Source: a virus
Virus record (IMG/VR): IMGVR_UViG_3300008448_000802
Location: 1-21,081 of that record
Strand: one strand, 5' to 3'
DNA: 21,081 bases
Position numbers and translations under genes: made by a program. This document shows, in pieces, positions 1-5,981 of this stretch. Under the pieces are notes generated by a model that saw only the letters and a program-made list of their open reading frames with translations, did not search any database and was not told the DNA's origin. Each line of letters opens with the position of its first letter. The first letter of the stretch is position 1.

Positions 1-186
1 GACAGCCCACATCTTCTCGCTGACATCCTCTTCCATGTTGTCCCAGTTCTCCTGACGGAGGATGCGGACACGCGGTGAGTCGATGAGTTGCGTCACACTG
101 CGATTGGATTCACCTTTGCTGTACTCGCTTCGGGTCAATGCTTTAACAACGGTGTCGGGAAGCCCGAACTTGTTGGTAAGTTTCAT
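1..186 (-). CDS. Partial phage protein, possible PD-(D/E)XK exonuclease N-terminus
   Basis: This leftward gene starts at an ATG whose last base is 186 and runs off the left edge, leaving 62 codons. An AGGAGA ribosome site lies just upstream and supports the start. The visible protein begins MKLTNKFGLPDTVVKALTRS and continues with a VTQLIDSPRVRIL segment. From memory this opening resembles phage proteins annotated as PD-(D/E)XK nuclease-like, where the catalytic core lies further downstream. No catalytic residue is inside the window, so the nuclease call is a family-level guess. The gene follows the small gene at 200-439 by 13 bases and is probably cotranscribed with it, divergently from the RusA gene. 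Confidence 0.55.
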   Translation of the reverse strand, partial: MKLTNKFGLPDTVVKALTRSEYSKGESNRSVTQLIDSPRVRILRQENWDNMEEDVSEKMWAV

Positions 187-199
187 GTTGTCTCCTGTG

Positions 200-439
200 T
201 TATACCCGCCAGATGCGGATGCCTTTCTTCTCTGCTGCGCTACTAAATCTGAAGCCTTTGTTCTTTGAGTGGAGTCTTGAAAGCCTGACGCGCACCGAAT
301 GCAGAACACGATCGATCTCATCAGGATTGCACTCGACTAGGATGCTGTCGCCTACCCCAAGATCAAAGAGTGGAAGTGGCCCAATCCTCACGCGCCCTGC
401 TAGGCGTTTGGGAAGAGGAACATTGCTGTCTATCTTCAT
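200..439 (-). CDS. Small phage protein, possibly DUF7303-like
   Basis: The product is 79 residues, starting MKIDSNVPLPKRL and ending GIRIWRV. A GGAGACC ribosome site precedes the ATG. The MKID opening, the central GDSILVE stretch and the RIWRV ending resemble a family of small phage proteins (DUF7303-like, by memory) whose function is unknown. It has no signal peptide or membrane segment. Lysine and arginine are frequent (SRLHSKNKGFRF), so nucleic-acid binding is possible but not shown. It is the first gene of the short leftward unit at the left edge, diverging from RusA across a 50-base AT-rich gap. Confidence 0.7.
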   Translation of the reverse strand: MKIDSNVPLPKRLAGRVRIGPLPLFDLGVGDSILVECNPDEIDRVLHSVRVRLSRLHSKNKGFRFSSAAEKKGIRIWRV

Positions 440-489
440 GTGGTCTCCTCGTTATAAACTGTTGTCATTGTAACATTGTGGTGTTTTAT

Positions 490-840
490 ATGAAAGTACA
501 ATTGGTAGTGTATGGTGAGCCAGCAAGCAAGGCGAATAGTCGTATGCTTGTGCATTTAAACGGACGACCTGCGTTCATCAAGTCAGCGAAGGCTCGTGGT
601 TACGAGCGCGACTTTAAGTTGCAGTGCAAGAAGATTGATCCGTTGATGTCCGGGGATGTCCGGGTAGATATCACCATCTACTACGCGACTCGTAGACCTG
701 ACTTGGATGAGTCTGTAATCCTTGATTGCATGCAAGGATTCATCTACGAGAACGATCGACAGGTGAAAGAGAAGCACATCTTTCATCGCCTTGATAAGGC
801 GAATCCCAGAGCGGAAATAATTGTCACGACTCTGGAATAA
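490..840 (+). CDS. rusA: RusA-family Holliday junction resolvase
   Basis: RusA enzymes are small dimeric endonucleases that cut four-way DNA junctions; phages use them to resolve recombination and replication intermediates before packaging. The 116-residue product has the family length. It opens MKVQLVVYGEPASKANSRM, the usual first strand and SKANS turn. It then has the acidic pair in RRPDLDE (Asp71, Asp73) and a third acid in YENDRQV (Asp89), matching E. coli Asp70, Asp72 and Asp91. The position matching E. coli Lys76 appears to be Ile77, which is unusual. I chose the start at 490 by homology. No clear Shine-Dalgarno sequence precedes it, and an in-frame extension back to 370 would overlap the divergent gene and lacks family similarity. 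A hairpin follows the stop codon at once. Confidence 0.88.
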   Translation: MKVQLVVYGEPASKANSRMLVHLNGRPAFIKSAKARGYERDFKLQCKKIDPLMSGDVRVDITIYYATRRPDLDESVILDCMQGFIYENDRQVKEKHIFHRLDKANPRAEIIVTTLE

Positions 841-842
841 GA

Positions 843-872
843 AAGCCCCAGAAGATTTCTCCTCTGGGGCTT
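843..872 (+). terminator. Hairpin after RusA, probable terminator or processing stem
   Basis: A perfect 10-base-pair stem (AAGCCCCAGA at 843-852 with TCTGGGGCTT at 863-872) closes a 10-nt loop, starting two bases after the RusA stop codon. Only two T residues follow, so it is a weak intrinsic terminator at best. It may instead protect the 3' end of the RusA message. Confidence 0.55.
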
Positions 873-900
873 GACCGTCCGGGTGAACAAACGGTAGTCT
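871..900 (+). promoter_or_regulatory. Possible sigma70-like promoter for the gene-free block
   Basis: TTGACC (871-876) is followed after 18 bases by TAGTCT (895-900). This keeps the three most conserved positions of each hexamer and would start transcription near 907, at the head of the structured block before the primase gene. The -10 match is weak, so this is tentative. Confidence 0.28.
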
Positions 901-1200
901 TGAGTTGCGAAGTCGAGACGGGCGTGAATCTACACGCTTCACGGGTGGAAATCAAATCCGTCTTGTATACGCCGGTCAGGCGAGCCGTAAGTGAGTGGAG
1001 GGGGATCATCCTTCCCGCCCCAAAGTGCCATGTGAAATCCATGCTCTGTCTACCCCTGACAACATGGTGGGTGGCTTTACAGCCAAACCGGACTGGACTT
1101 GTGTGAGTAGGGCATGGGATAGATATCTCCCCTGAAAGCAGTTCCAGTATCGGGCTGAGATGCCCGGTGAACTGAGTACGGTTGGCCCCAGCCACCCGGA
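901..1200 (+). ncRNA. Candidate structured noncoding RNA between rusA and primase-helicase
   Basis: About 400 bases between RusA and the primase gene carry no convincing gene, although the phage is otherwise densely coded. The block is full of short perfect helices. Examples are GCGTG/CACGC near 932-946 and a two-part hairpin CCATGT (1028-1033)/ACATGG (1062-1067) enclosing TGTC (1047-1050)/GACA (1058-1061). Others are TGGCT (1072-1076)/AGCCA (1081-1085), and CAGTTC (1139-1144)/GAACTG (1169-1174) enclosing CGGGC (1151-1155)/GCCCG (1162-1166). AGCCGTA (983-989) can pair with TACGGTT (1177-1183), closing most of the block. Alternative pairing CCATGC (1039-1044)/GCATGG (1112-1117) is also possible. 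It does not match tmRNA, RNase P, a tRNA or a hammerhead. It could be a free RNA or a long regulatory leader for the primase. Confidence 0.42.
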
Positions 1201-1239
1201 AAAGGGGGAGGTATTCGCTACAAGAACACAGGAGAGTTC

Positions 1240-2928
1240 ATGTCACTGGAAGAAGTACTGAGTTCGCAGACAAAGACAACACGCATCCGTTGTCCAGTCT
1301 GTTCAGACTCACGCAGGAAAACCCATGAGAAAACGATGGGGGTCACGGTGGAAGAAGACCGAGTGGTCTATCAATGCTTTCATTGTGCAACCTCCGGAGC
1401 AATGAGGAAGAAGACATTCATGCAACAAGTCCACATCACCAAGTCAACACCACCTAAGCACATCGACCCACCCACGGAGCATATCCCCCAGATCGTCACA
1501 GACTTTCTGGTTAAACGGGCAATCAATCCCGAGATAGCCAACCAGTTTCCCTTGGTTGGTTCCGAGAAGTACTTCGCAGGGATAGGTCGCTCACCCGCCA
1601 TCGGGTTCGTGTATGGAGACTCTCGCCAACCTGAAGCCATCAAGTGGCGCAGCACTGGGGACAAGGAGTTCACTCAGCAAGGCTCTGCCAAATCCCTGTT
1701 TGGTTTAAACCAACTACCCAAGGACATCACGGAACTGGTCATCTGTGAAGGCGAGATGGATGTCCTAGCCCTTGCGTCAGCCGGTATCCCTGCCGTGTCA
1801 GTACCGAACGGCGCACCCGCCAAGGTCACAGATGGCAAGGTAGACCCCAAGCAGGACGGCAAGTTCAGTTACATCTGGGAGGCACGGGAACTGATCGACA
1901 AGGTCGAGCGGGTGGTGTTCTTCCCAGACCAAGACGAGCCGGGACAGGCACTGGTCGAGGAACTGGCGAGGCGTATCGGTCGAGCCAAGTGTTGGACGGT
2001 CACCCTCCCTGAGAAGGATGCCAACGAGACCCTCCAGAAACATGGCTCCCAAGCCCTCACAGAAGCCCTATTGGCGGCTAAACCCCTACCCCTTGAGGGC
2101 GTGTACCTCCCAGAGGACTTCAGCCCACAAATCCTTAGCCTCTACGAGCAGGGCGTTGTCAAAGGGGCGAGTACCGGAATGGAATCCCTTGACAAACTCT
2201 ACACAATCCTGCCCGGACAGTTGTCGGTGGTGACTGGACTGCCGGGTTCCGGTAAGTCCGAATTGATTGACCAAATATGTGTCAATATTGCAATGCAAAA
2301 GGGATGGCGATTTGCTATCGCGTCTTTCGAGAACCCACCCCACATGCACATCGCCAAGTTGGCAGAGAAGGTGATCGGCAAGCCCTTCTTCGGTGACGAG
2401 CGGATGACGAGCGACGAGCGCGACTATGCGATGGCGTTCCTCAATCAGCACTTCGTGTTCCTGCAAAGCCATGACGGTGCGCCCTCTACAGTCCAGTCCA
2501 TCATCGACCGAACCAAGCAAGCGGTCATGAGAATGGGTGTGCGTGGGTTGGTCATCGATCCCTACAACTATTTGGATATGCAGGGTGACAGCGAACATCA
2601 AGCCATCAGCAAGATGCTCACCGACATCGTCCTGTTCTGTAAGTCTCATGAGATTCATGCATGGTTCGTAGCCCACCCTGCCAAGCAGTTGCCTGACTCT
2701 GGCATCCCCAAGGGTCAGCACATCAGCGGGTCGGCTGCGTGGTTCGCCAAGGCAGACATGGGTGTCACGGTTCACCGGAACAAGAACGAGACCCAAGTCC
2801 ATGTCTGGAAGAGCCGGTTCAAATGGGTCGGCGCGGTGGGTGATATCGAATTGAACTATGACCTGCCGACCGGCAGATACAGCGACAAGACTGGCGCACC
2901 CGATTTGTATGACTGGGGGAACCTGTGA
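1240..2928 (+). CDS. T7 gp4-like bifunctional DNA primase-helicase
   Basis: This 562-residue protein should unwind DNA ahead of the phage replisome and lay down RNA primers. Its N-terminus has a zinc-binding primase domain with Cys18, Cys21, Cys46 and Cys49 (CPVC and CFHC). A TOPRIM catalytic domain follows, with the glutamate motif CEGEMD (Glu170) and the metal-binding pair in FPDQDEPG (Asp230, Asp232). The C-terminal half is a DnaB/RecA-type hexameric helicase: Walker A GLPGSGKS (333-340), Walker B VIDPYN (Asp440), and the family's late HISGSAAW segment. Length and domain order match T7 gp4 (566 residues). An AGGAG ribosome site precedes the ATG. Its stop overlaps the next start (GTGA), so the two are translationally coupled. 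No DNA polymerase is in the window. Confidence 0.95.
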   Translation: MSLEEVLSSQTKTTRIRCPVCSDSRRKTHEKTMGVTVEEDRVVYQCFHCATSGAMRKKTFMQQVHITKSTPPKHIDPPTEHIPQIVTDFLVKRAINPEIANQFPLVGSEKYFAGIGRSPAIGFVYGDSRQPEAIKWRSTGDKEFTQQGSAKSLFGLNQLPKDITELVICEGEMDVLALASAGIPAVSVPNGAPAKVTDGKVDPKQDGKFSYIWEARELIDKVERVVFFPDQDEPGQALVEELARRIGRAKCWTVTLPEKDANETLQKHGSQALTEALLAAKPLPLEGVYLPEDFSPQILSLYEQGVVKGASTGMESLDKLYTILPGQLSVVTGLPGSGKSELIDQICVNIAMQKGWRFAIASFENPPHMHIAKLAEKVIGKPFFGDERMTSDERDYAMAFLNQHFVFLQSHDGAPSTVQSIIDRTKQAVMRMGVRGLVIDPYNYLDMQGDSEHQAISKMLTDIVLFCKSHEIHAWFVAHPAKQLPDSGIPKGQHISGSAAWFAKADMGVTVHRNKNETQVHVWKSRFKWVGAVGDIELNYDLPTGRYSDKTGAPDLYDWGNL

Positions 2929-3410
2929 GACCCATCATCAAACTCGATCCATGGGAGTATGAATGGGCATCCCATGTCGGTGCGCGTCGGTTCATAGAGA
3001 ACTGGTCGAGGGAAAATGCCAAGCACTACGACAGTGCGAGGATGGAGGATGACCGTACCGCTCAGGTCGCCGCTTGCGTGGCGGAACTCGCAGTTGCCAA
3101 GTACGCCAATCGATACTGGTCTGGTCATGTGTGGCCGGTTAAACATCACGACACGCACAAAGGCATGGCTGATGTCGGAGATAACATCGAGGTGAAAAGG
3201 CTGCGTACCCGTGACAGCGCAGCGGTTCGACGGCATCAGGTAGGGAAGGGGCTTGTGCTGTTCGTAGCCAAGCCGGTGATGCCGGAACTAAGGGAGGTAG
3301 AAATTTACGGGTGGATTCAGTACGACAGGGCGTGGGAGTTGGGAACCCCGACAGATTACGACCCTGACAATACCCGTGAGATCGGGCCTGAGAATCTTAA
3401 ACTGCTGTGA
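2925..3410 (+). CDS. PD-(D/E)XK nuclease-like phage protein
   Basis: The gene begins with GTG inside the primase stop region, after a GGGGGA ribosome site, and codes for 161 residues. It belongs to a recurrent phage family without an assigned role, recognised by a helix with CVAELAVAK and a later DVGDNIEVKRLRT strand. These fit a PD-(D/E)XK nuclease fold: Glu54 in the first helix, Asp83 as the central acid, and Glu89-x-Lys91 as the E-x-K pair. A VEIYGWI strand near the end is also typical. Nuclease activity is inferred from this motif only. Coupling to the primase-helicase suggests a role in replication, recombination or host DNA breakdown. A hairpin follows. Confidence 0.62.
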   Translation: MRPIIKLDPWEYEWASHVGARRFIENWSRENAKHYDSARMEDDRTAQVAACVAELAVAKYANRYWSGHVWPVKHHDTHKGMADVGDNIEVKRLRTRDSAAVRRHQVGKGLVLFVAKPVMPELREVEIYGWIQYDRAWELGTPTDYDPDNTREIGPENLKLL

Positions 3411-3413
3411 GAG

Positions 3414-3446
3414 AACCCCGACCCCCATGATGGGAGCCGGGGCTTC
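3414..3446. terminator. Bidirectional hairpin between convergent gene clusters
   Basis: CCCCG (3416-3420) pairs with CGGGG (3438-3442), and inside it CCC (3424-3426) pairs with GGG (3432-3434). A-rich bases flank one side and CTTCTT the other. It lies in the 41-base gap between the rightward gene ending at 3410 and the leftward gene ending at 3452, where a two-way terminator is expected. Confidence 0.7.
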
Positions 3447-3451
3447 TTCAA

Positions 3452-3643
3452 TCAGCGATTGACCTGAATCGTCAGCGGACACAGTTCAGTCACGCCCACC
3501 GTCCGCACATACTCGCTGCCAAGATAGTCGTAGTAGCACTGCTTGGTCATGCCAGTGTTGCGCTCGTACTTGAAGTACGCCGTAGCCGCATGAACAGACA
3601 TGCTTGCCAGTGCCATCGCAATCAACATCACAGACTTCTTCAT
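3452..3643 (-). CDS. Small exported protein with signal peptide
   Basis: The product is 63 residues. It starts MKKSVMLIAMALASMSVHA, a classic Sec signal peptide: two lysines, a hydrophobic core and an AxA-like SVHA cleavage site before ATAYF. The mature part is about 44 residues and carries two cysteines (KQCYYDYLG and TELCPL) that could form a disulfide in the periplasm. Similar small proteins with a YKYERxTGxTKQCYY pattern recur in phage genomes without a known role. The ribosome site AGGAGAG is clear. It is the last gene of the leftward cluster. Candidate roles include superinfection exclusion or lysis timing, but the sequence does not show which. Confidence 0.75.
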   Translation of the reverse strand: MKKSVMLIAMALASMSVHAATAYFKYERNTGMTKQCYYDYLGSEYVRTVGVTELCPLTIQVNR

Positions 3644-3658
3644 ATCATCTCTCCTTGG

Positions 3659-3838
3659 TTAAACACACTTAGACAGGTAGGCATCAGCCCACTTGAACAC
3701 TTCGTCTTTCGAACCCTTGAAGTAATTGAACTCCTCGCTGTTGGTGAAGGCAACCCAACGATCTTTCCAGACGCGCCCCGGCGAGGGGAATACCCATAGC
3801 ACAGGGTTCCCGTCGCAATCAGTGAAGGTTTTCACCAT
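3659..3838 (-). CDS. Small hypothetical phage protein (59 residues)
   Basis: I place the start at the ATG ending at 3838 (MVKTFTDCDGNPVLWVFPS), because GGGAGGACA lies directly upstream. The upstream in-frame ATG at 3856 has no ribosome site. The gene overlaps the end of its upstream neighbour by 20 bases, so coupling is likely. The product is rich in Trp, Phe and Tyr (VFKWADAYL) and has no membrane segment. I do not recognise a family. Confidence 0.65.
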   Translation of the reverse strand: MVKTFTDCDGNPVLWVFPSPGRVWKDRWVAFTNSEEFNYFKGSKDEVFKWADAYLSKCV

Positions 3839-4166
3839 TGTCCTCCCGCTCTGCATCTGCGATATGGGACATCATTGCGGTACAGACGGTCTTTCCAACC
3901 TCACGCAACTGCTCACGCTCATCCTCATCGTCAGTCTCATGCATCCGCAAAAGCATTGCTTCGGTGAACTGTGCAATCAGGCCGATGACCGCTGAATCCC
4001 TGACCTTCATGCGGCTGATGTTGTCAGGGATGATGATAAATCCAAGGTTGCCATCATCATCCACCTCGATTGCCTCAATGACAGTGTCAAGGTCGATGTC
4101 CTGCATACGGAACCAACGCTCGTTGTGCATCTCGCCCGTTGCAGGGTCGATAAACATTCTGTCCAT
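3819..4166 (-). CDS. Hypothetical acidic phage protein
   Basis: The start is the ATG ending at 4166 (MDRMFIDPATGEMHNERW), 115 residues. It is preceded by AGGAG and a seven-base TTTAAAC spacer, the spacer type shared by several genes here. The product is strongly acidic, with ETDDEDEREQLREVG and a helical second half. It has no catalytic motif I can identify. Longer in-frame extensions to 4232 run into the neighbouring gene and lack a ribosome site. Confidence 0.65.
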   Translation of the reverse strand: MDRMFIDPATGEMHNERWFRMQDIDLDTVIEAIEVDDDGNLGFIIIPDNISRMKVRDSAVIGLIAQFTEAMLLRMHETDDEDEREQLREVGKTVCTAMMSHIADAEREDNGENLH

Positions 4167-4179
4167 GTTTAAACTCCTA

Positions 4180-4362
4180 TCAGAAAGGGGGGTTGGTTGT
4201 TTCGATGTCGTCCCACCCATGGGGTGGAGCAATCATCATCTGTTCGATGGACTCGACACGATCGACCAACAATCGCAGGTCGTGTTGGATTTTCATCAGC
4301 GCACGGAGAATCTCCATGTCGATGTCCTGTCCCTGTAGCAACTTGATGTCTGCTTCGTTCAT
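4180..4362 (-). CDS. Small helical hypothetical protein
   Basis: The product is 60 residues and starts MNEADIKLLQGQDIDMEIL; GGAGGGACA lies upstream. The first two thirds form an amphipathic helix (KIQHDLRLLVDRVESIEQMM) likely to be a coiled coil. The tail is proline-rich with a GWDDIE patch. The start overlaps the stop of the upstream gene as ATGA, so translation is coupled. A longer reading to 4461 would overlap that gene heavily and is rejected. Function unknown. Confidence 0.65.
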   Translation of the reverse strand: MNEADIKLLQGQDIDMEILRALMKIQHDLRLLVDRVESIEQMMIAPPHGWDDIETTNPPF

Positions 4363-4607
4363 CGCTGTCCCTCCATTGCGGTCTTGATGAAGTCCAAAGC
4401 ACTGGCGGTATGTTTCTGCGCCAACTTCGCATCGATTCTGGCGGAGTGGTACTCCGACCATGCCTTGATGACATCTTCGGTTAGTTGGCTTTGCCGTCGC
4501 TCATGCTGCTTCTTGAGCAACTCAAAATCTCTGGTCTCTTTTTCGAGTTCCGAACGGATCATCTCATACCTCGCTTTCGCATTTGCAACATCTGATTCGG
4601 TATTCAT
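4359..4607 (-). CDS. Coiled-coil hypothetical protein
   Basis: The product is 82 residues and almost entirely heptad-like charged helix (YEMIRSELEKETRDFELLKK, then a KQHERRQ segment), so it is probably an oligomeric coiled coil. I use the ATG ending at 4607, seven bases after GAGG; a GTG directly before it is an alternative. The start overlaps the stop of the tiny membrane-protein gene upstream, and the stop overlaps the next gene's start. Next to a membrane peptide, a spanin- or Rz-like role could be imagined, but no export signal is visible. Function unassigned. Confidence 0.68.
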   Translation of the reverse strand: MNTESDVANAKARYEMIRSELEKETRDFELLKKQHERRQSQLTEDVIKAWSEYHSARIDAKLAQKHTASALDFIKTAMEGQR

Positions 4608-4711
4608 CACTTGTCCTCTGTGTGCATTGCAATCTTCACGACGGCGATTGCCATCACGATGCCGAATAAAATCACGACTGACAGCGCGTACAGGTGTTCA
4701 AGTATGGTCAT
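4607..4711 (-). CDS. 34-residue single-pass membrane protein
   Basis: This short gene lies in a gap that would otherwise be empty. It starts with ATG ending at 4711, after GAGGGATAATC, and its TGA overlaps the next gene's ATG. The product opens MTILEHLYA, then has a continuous hydrophobic stretch (residues 9-27, LSVVILFGIVMAIAVV) and ends in the charged tail HTEDK. This predicts one membrane helix. Phage miniproteins of this shape include holin-like, lysis-inhibition and exclusion proteins; nothing here decides which. The ribosome site and coupling make it a real gene. Confidence 0.62.
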   Translation of the reverse strand: MTILEHLYALSVVILFGIVMAIAVVKIAMHTEDK

Positions 4712-4720
4712 GATTATCCC

Positions 4721-4978
4721 TCAAAATGCTGAAAGCACAGGCAGCGTATCTGCCTTACTGTTAGTCGTGAACAATGCACCTGCGTCGTTGCCCTCATCGT
4801 CCCGGCTTGGGTATACGAGGTCGCCGTTGTCAAGTTCAAAGATTACAGAGCGGCTGCTCCATCCGAGTCTGTCGGCTTCCTCTCTATCAAGATAACGCAC
4901 CGCGACAATCGTGCGATTCAGCAGCACCGATGCCGCAACGCTCGACCAATGCTCTTGTGGGTTCTGAATGGTTTTCAT
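4721..4978 (-). CDS. Conserved small phage protein
   Basis: The product is 85 residues, preceded by GGAGGCCGT. It opens MKTIQNPQEHWSSVAASVLL and has a characteristic centre: VAVRYLDREEADRLGW, then ELDNGDLVYPSRDDEGNDAG. I recognise this as a widespread family of small proteins in uncultured phages. The alternating strands and the Y-P-S-R-D-D-E-G-N-D-A-G loop suggest a compact beta fold. The role is unknown. Its start overlaps the stop of the gene upstream (ATGA). Confidence 0.75.
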   Translation of the reverse strand: MKTIQNPQEHWSSVAASVLLNRTIVAVRYLDREEADRLGWSSRSVIFELDNGDLVYPSRDDEGNDAGALFTTNSKADTLPVLSAF

Positions 4979-5148
4979 ACGGCCTCCACTTCTTCAATAT
5001 CCATCGTTTCTTCTTCATATCGCTCGCTATCGTCCGGCATCACCGAAAACACTTCATGCGCCTCAACATAAGCGTCGTTTTCGTTTTCAGCCTCCACCCT
5101 GATCGTTTTATAAATCGTTGCTCTGATGGTCACATCGTAGGTTTTCAT
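4975..5148 (-). CDS. Small acidic hypothetical protein (57 residues)
   Basis: The gene starts at the ATG ending at 5148 after GGAGGCAGC, and both ends overlap neighbours as ATGA. The product opens MKTYDVTIRATIYKTIRVEA and then becomes very acidic (DDSERYEEETMDIEEVEAV). The first part reads as two beta strands followed by a helix with AENENDAYVEAHE. This layout recurs in small phage proteins with no assigned function. It may mimic the charge of DNA, but that is only suggested by composition. Confidence 0.68.
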   Translation of the reverse strand: MKTYDVTIRATIYKTIRVEAENENDAYVEAHEVFSVMPDDSERYEEETMDIEEVEAV

Positions 5149-5357
5149 GCTGCCTCCAGAATATTAATGACTCTGTTCCTGCATCGTGCAACTGCAATTT
5201 CAGACAGAGCCTTTGACAGGTCTTGTGCGATAGCCGTTGCGTCACTAGAACCCTGCTCGTCTGGTGCGGTGATGGCAAGCACGAGGGCGAGGGTCAGCGC
5301 GTCTTCTGTGGTGTTCGGTTCTGACAATTTGAGTTTGGTGAAATCTATTTTTCTCAT
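5145..5357 (-). CDS. Small hypothetical protein (70 residues)
   Basis: The start is the ATG ending at 5357, preceded by the near-perfect ribosome site GGAGGTGTG; the in-frame ATG at 5405 is rejected because it lies inside the upstream gene. The product opens MRKIDFTKLKLSEPNTTED and then forms one long helix (ALTLALVLAITAPDEQG, ATAIAQDLSKAL). The helix is hydrophobic on one face but interrupted by charges, so a soluble helical protein is more likely than a membrane protein. No family recognised. Confidence 0.65.
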   Translation of the reverse strand: MRKIDFTKLKLSEPNTTEDALTLALVLAITAPDEQGSSDATAIAQDLSKALSEIAVARCRNRVINILEAA

Positions 5358-5358
5358 G

Positions 5359-5508
5359 TCACACCTCCTCGTCAAAACTAGCCATGTCACCATCAGCGTA
5401 TGCAAGAGCCTCCGCGATATATCCCTGCGCCTCGCTGCCCTCCTCGACTAACTTGTTAGCCTCACGCAGCGCGACCGCGATACGGTTCAGCCGTTCCTGT
5501 TTGTTCAT
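5359..5508 (-). CDS. Small helical hypothetical protein (49 residues)
   Basis: The start is the ATG ending at 5508, after AGGAGACAA. The product opens MNKQERLNRIAVALREANKL and is helical and acidic at its end (MASFDEEV). The stop lies just before the next gene's start, with that gene's ribosome site inside this coding region. It has two short helices with a tyrosine-glycine turn (AQGYIAEAL). Function unknown. Confidence 0.6.
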   Translation of the reverse strand: MNKQERLNRIAVALREANKLVEEGSEAQGYIAEALAYADGDMASFDEEV

Positions 5509-5521
5509 GTTTGTCTCCTGT

Positions 5522-5701
5522 TTAAATGCTGATGGTTTTTTGGTCGATGATGACGGTCATGCCCATGCCCTTGATATCGGCAAGGTTTTGGACATCGAAT
5601 GTCTTCTGCCGCATCAAGGTTGCGAACCGCTGCGCGAGTTCGTTGACGGGATAAAACTTAATGTTCCCGTAGACATTGCGCTGCTCGACGATGATGTTCA
5701 T
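5522..5701 (-). CDS. Small hypothetical protein (59 residues)
   Basis: The ATG ending at 5701 follows AAGGAGACGC and overlaps the stop of the upstream gene (ATGA). The product opens MNIIVEQRNVYGNIKFYPVN, then a helix LAQRFATLMRQKTF and a final strand MTVIIDQKTISI. This strand-helix-strand layout with YPVNxxA is a recurrent small phage family without an assigned role. The stop codon lies in a TTTAAAT context next to the following ribosome site. Confidence 0.66.
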   Translation of the reverse strand: MNIIVEQRNVYGNIKFYPVNELAQRFATLMRQKTFDVQNLADIKGMGMTVIIDQKTISI

Positions 5702-5892
5702 CGTGCGTCTCCTTCGTTGAGTCGGGTGGGGTCAGCATTGACCCATTGCATCCAGTCGCTGACAACTTGACGCGCCTCTTTGCGAGTCAGGTCAAACACA
5801 CTTTCGACATGCGGTGCTGCACCAAACATGTTGATGGCACCAGATGCGCGGAGTCGGTTGAGGTAGTGAAACTCAGGGCGAACTTCGGTCAT
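5698..5892 (-). CDS. Conserved small phage protein (64 residues)
   Basis: The start is the ATG ending at 5892, after AGGAGACACG. The protein opens MTEVRPEFHYLNRLRASGAI and continues NMFGAAPHVESVFDLTRKEA, a pattern I recognise from many phage genomes (HxxYLDxLRxSGxxNMFGA, then a DRKEA helix). The second helix carries VVSDWMQWV. The fold looks like a small helical DNA- or protein-binding domain, with no known role. The upstream in-frame ATG at 5949 lies in a gap without a ribosome site and is rejected. Confidence 0.75.
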   Translation of the reverse strand: MTEVRPEFHYLNRLRASGAINMFGAAPHVESVFDLTRKEARQVVSDWMQWVNADPTRLNEGDAR

Positions 5893-5920
5893 GGTCGTGT
5901 CTCCTGTGTCGATGTTCAGT

Positions 5921-5949
5921 AGTGTAGTAGATAACAAGTGATTATGCAA
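5921..5949 (-). promoter_or_regulatory. Weak internal promoter candidate in the leftward cluster
   Basis: On the minus strand TTGCAT (5949-5944) is followed after 17 bases by TACACT (5926-5921). It lies in a 79-base gap before the run of very small genes at 5892-3452. Spacing is ideal but both hexamers are only partial matches. Confidence 0.25.
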
Positions 5950-5965
5950 GCAAAAGGGGGGGAGG

Positions 5966-5981
5966 GGCGGCTCATGCCGCC
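5966..5981 (-). terminator. Hairpin overlapping the stop codon of the DUF7192-like gene
   Basis: GGCGGC and GCCGCC form a 6-base-pair stem with a four-base loop that contains the TGA stop. On the minus strand it is followed by a C-rich tract and then TTTT. It could slow or partly terminate transcription before the small-gene run. Confidence 0.35.

Noticed and set aside
462-490. TTGTCA-N17-TTTATA promoter for RusA
   Set aside because: The -10 overlaps the start codon, so transcription would begin inside the gene; conflict with the homology-based start.
824-1195. Minus-strand 123-residue frame, with plus-strand 900-1106, in the gap before the primase
   Set aside because: No ribosome site and no family likeness; the region is better explained as structured RNA.
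901-1200. tRNA, tmRNA, RNase P RNA or group I intron
   Set aside because: None of the conserved core sequences of these RNAs could be found.
2086-2802. Minus-strand open frame of 238 residues
   Set aside because: It is antisense to the helicase half of the primase-helicase and has no family motif.
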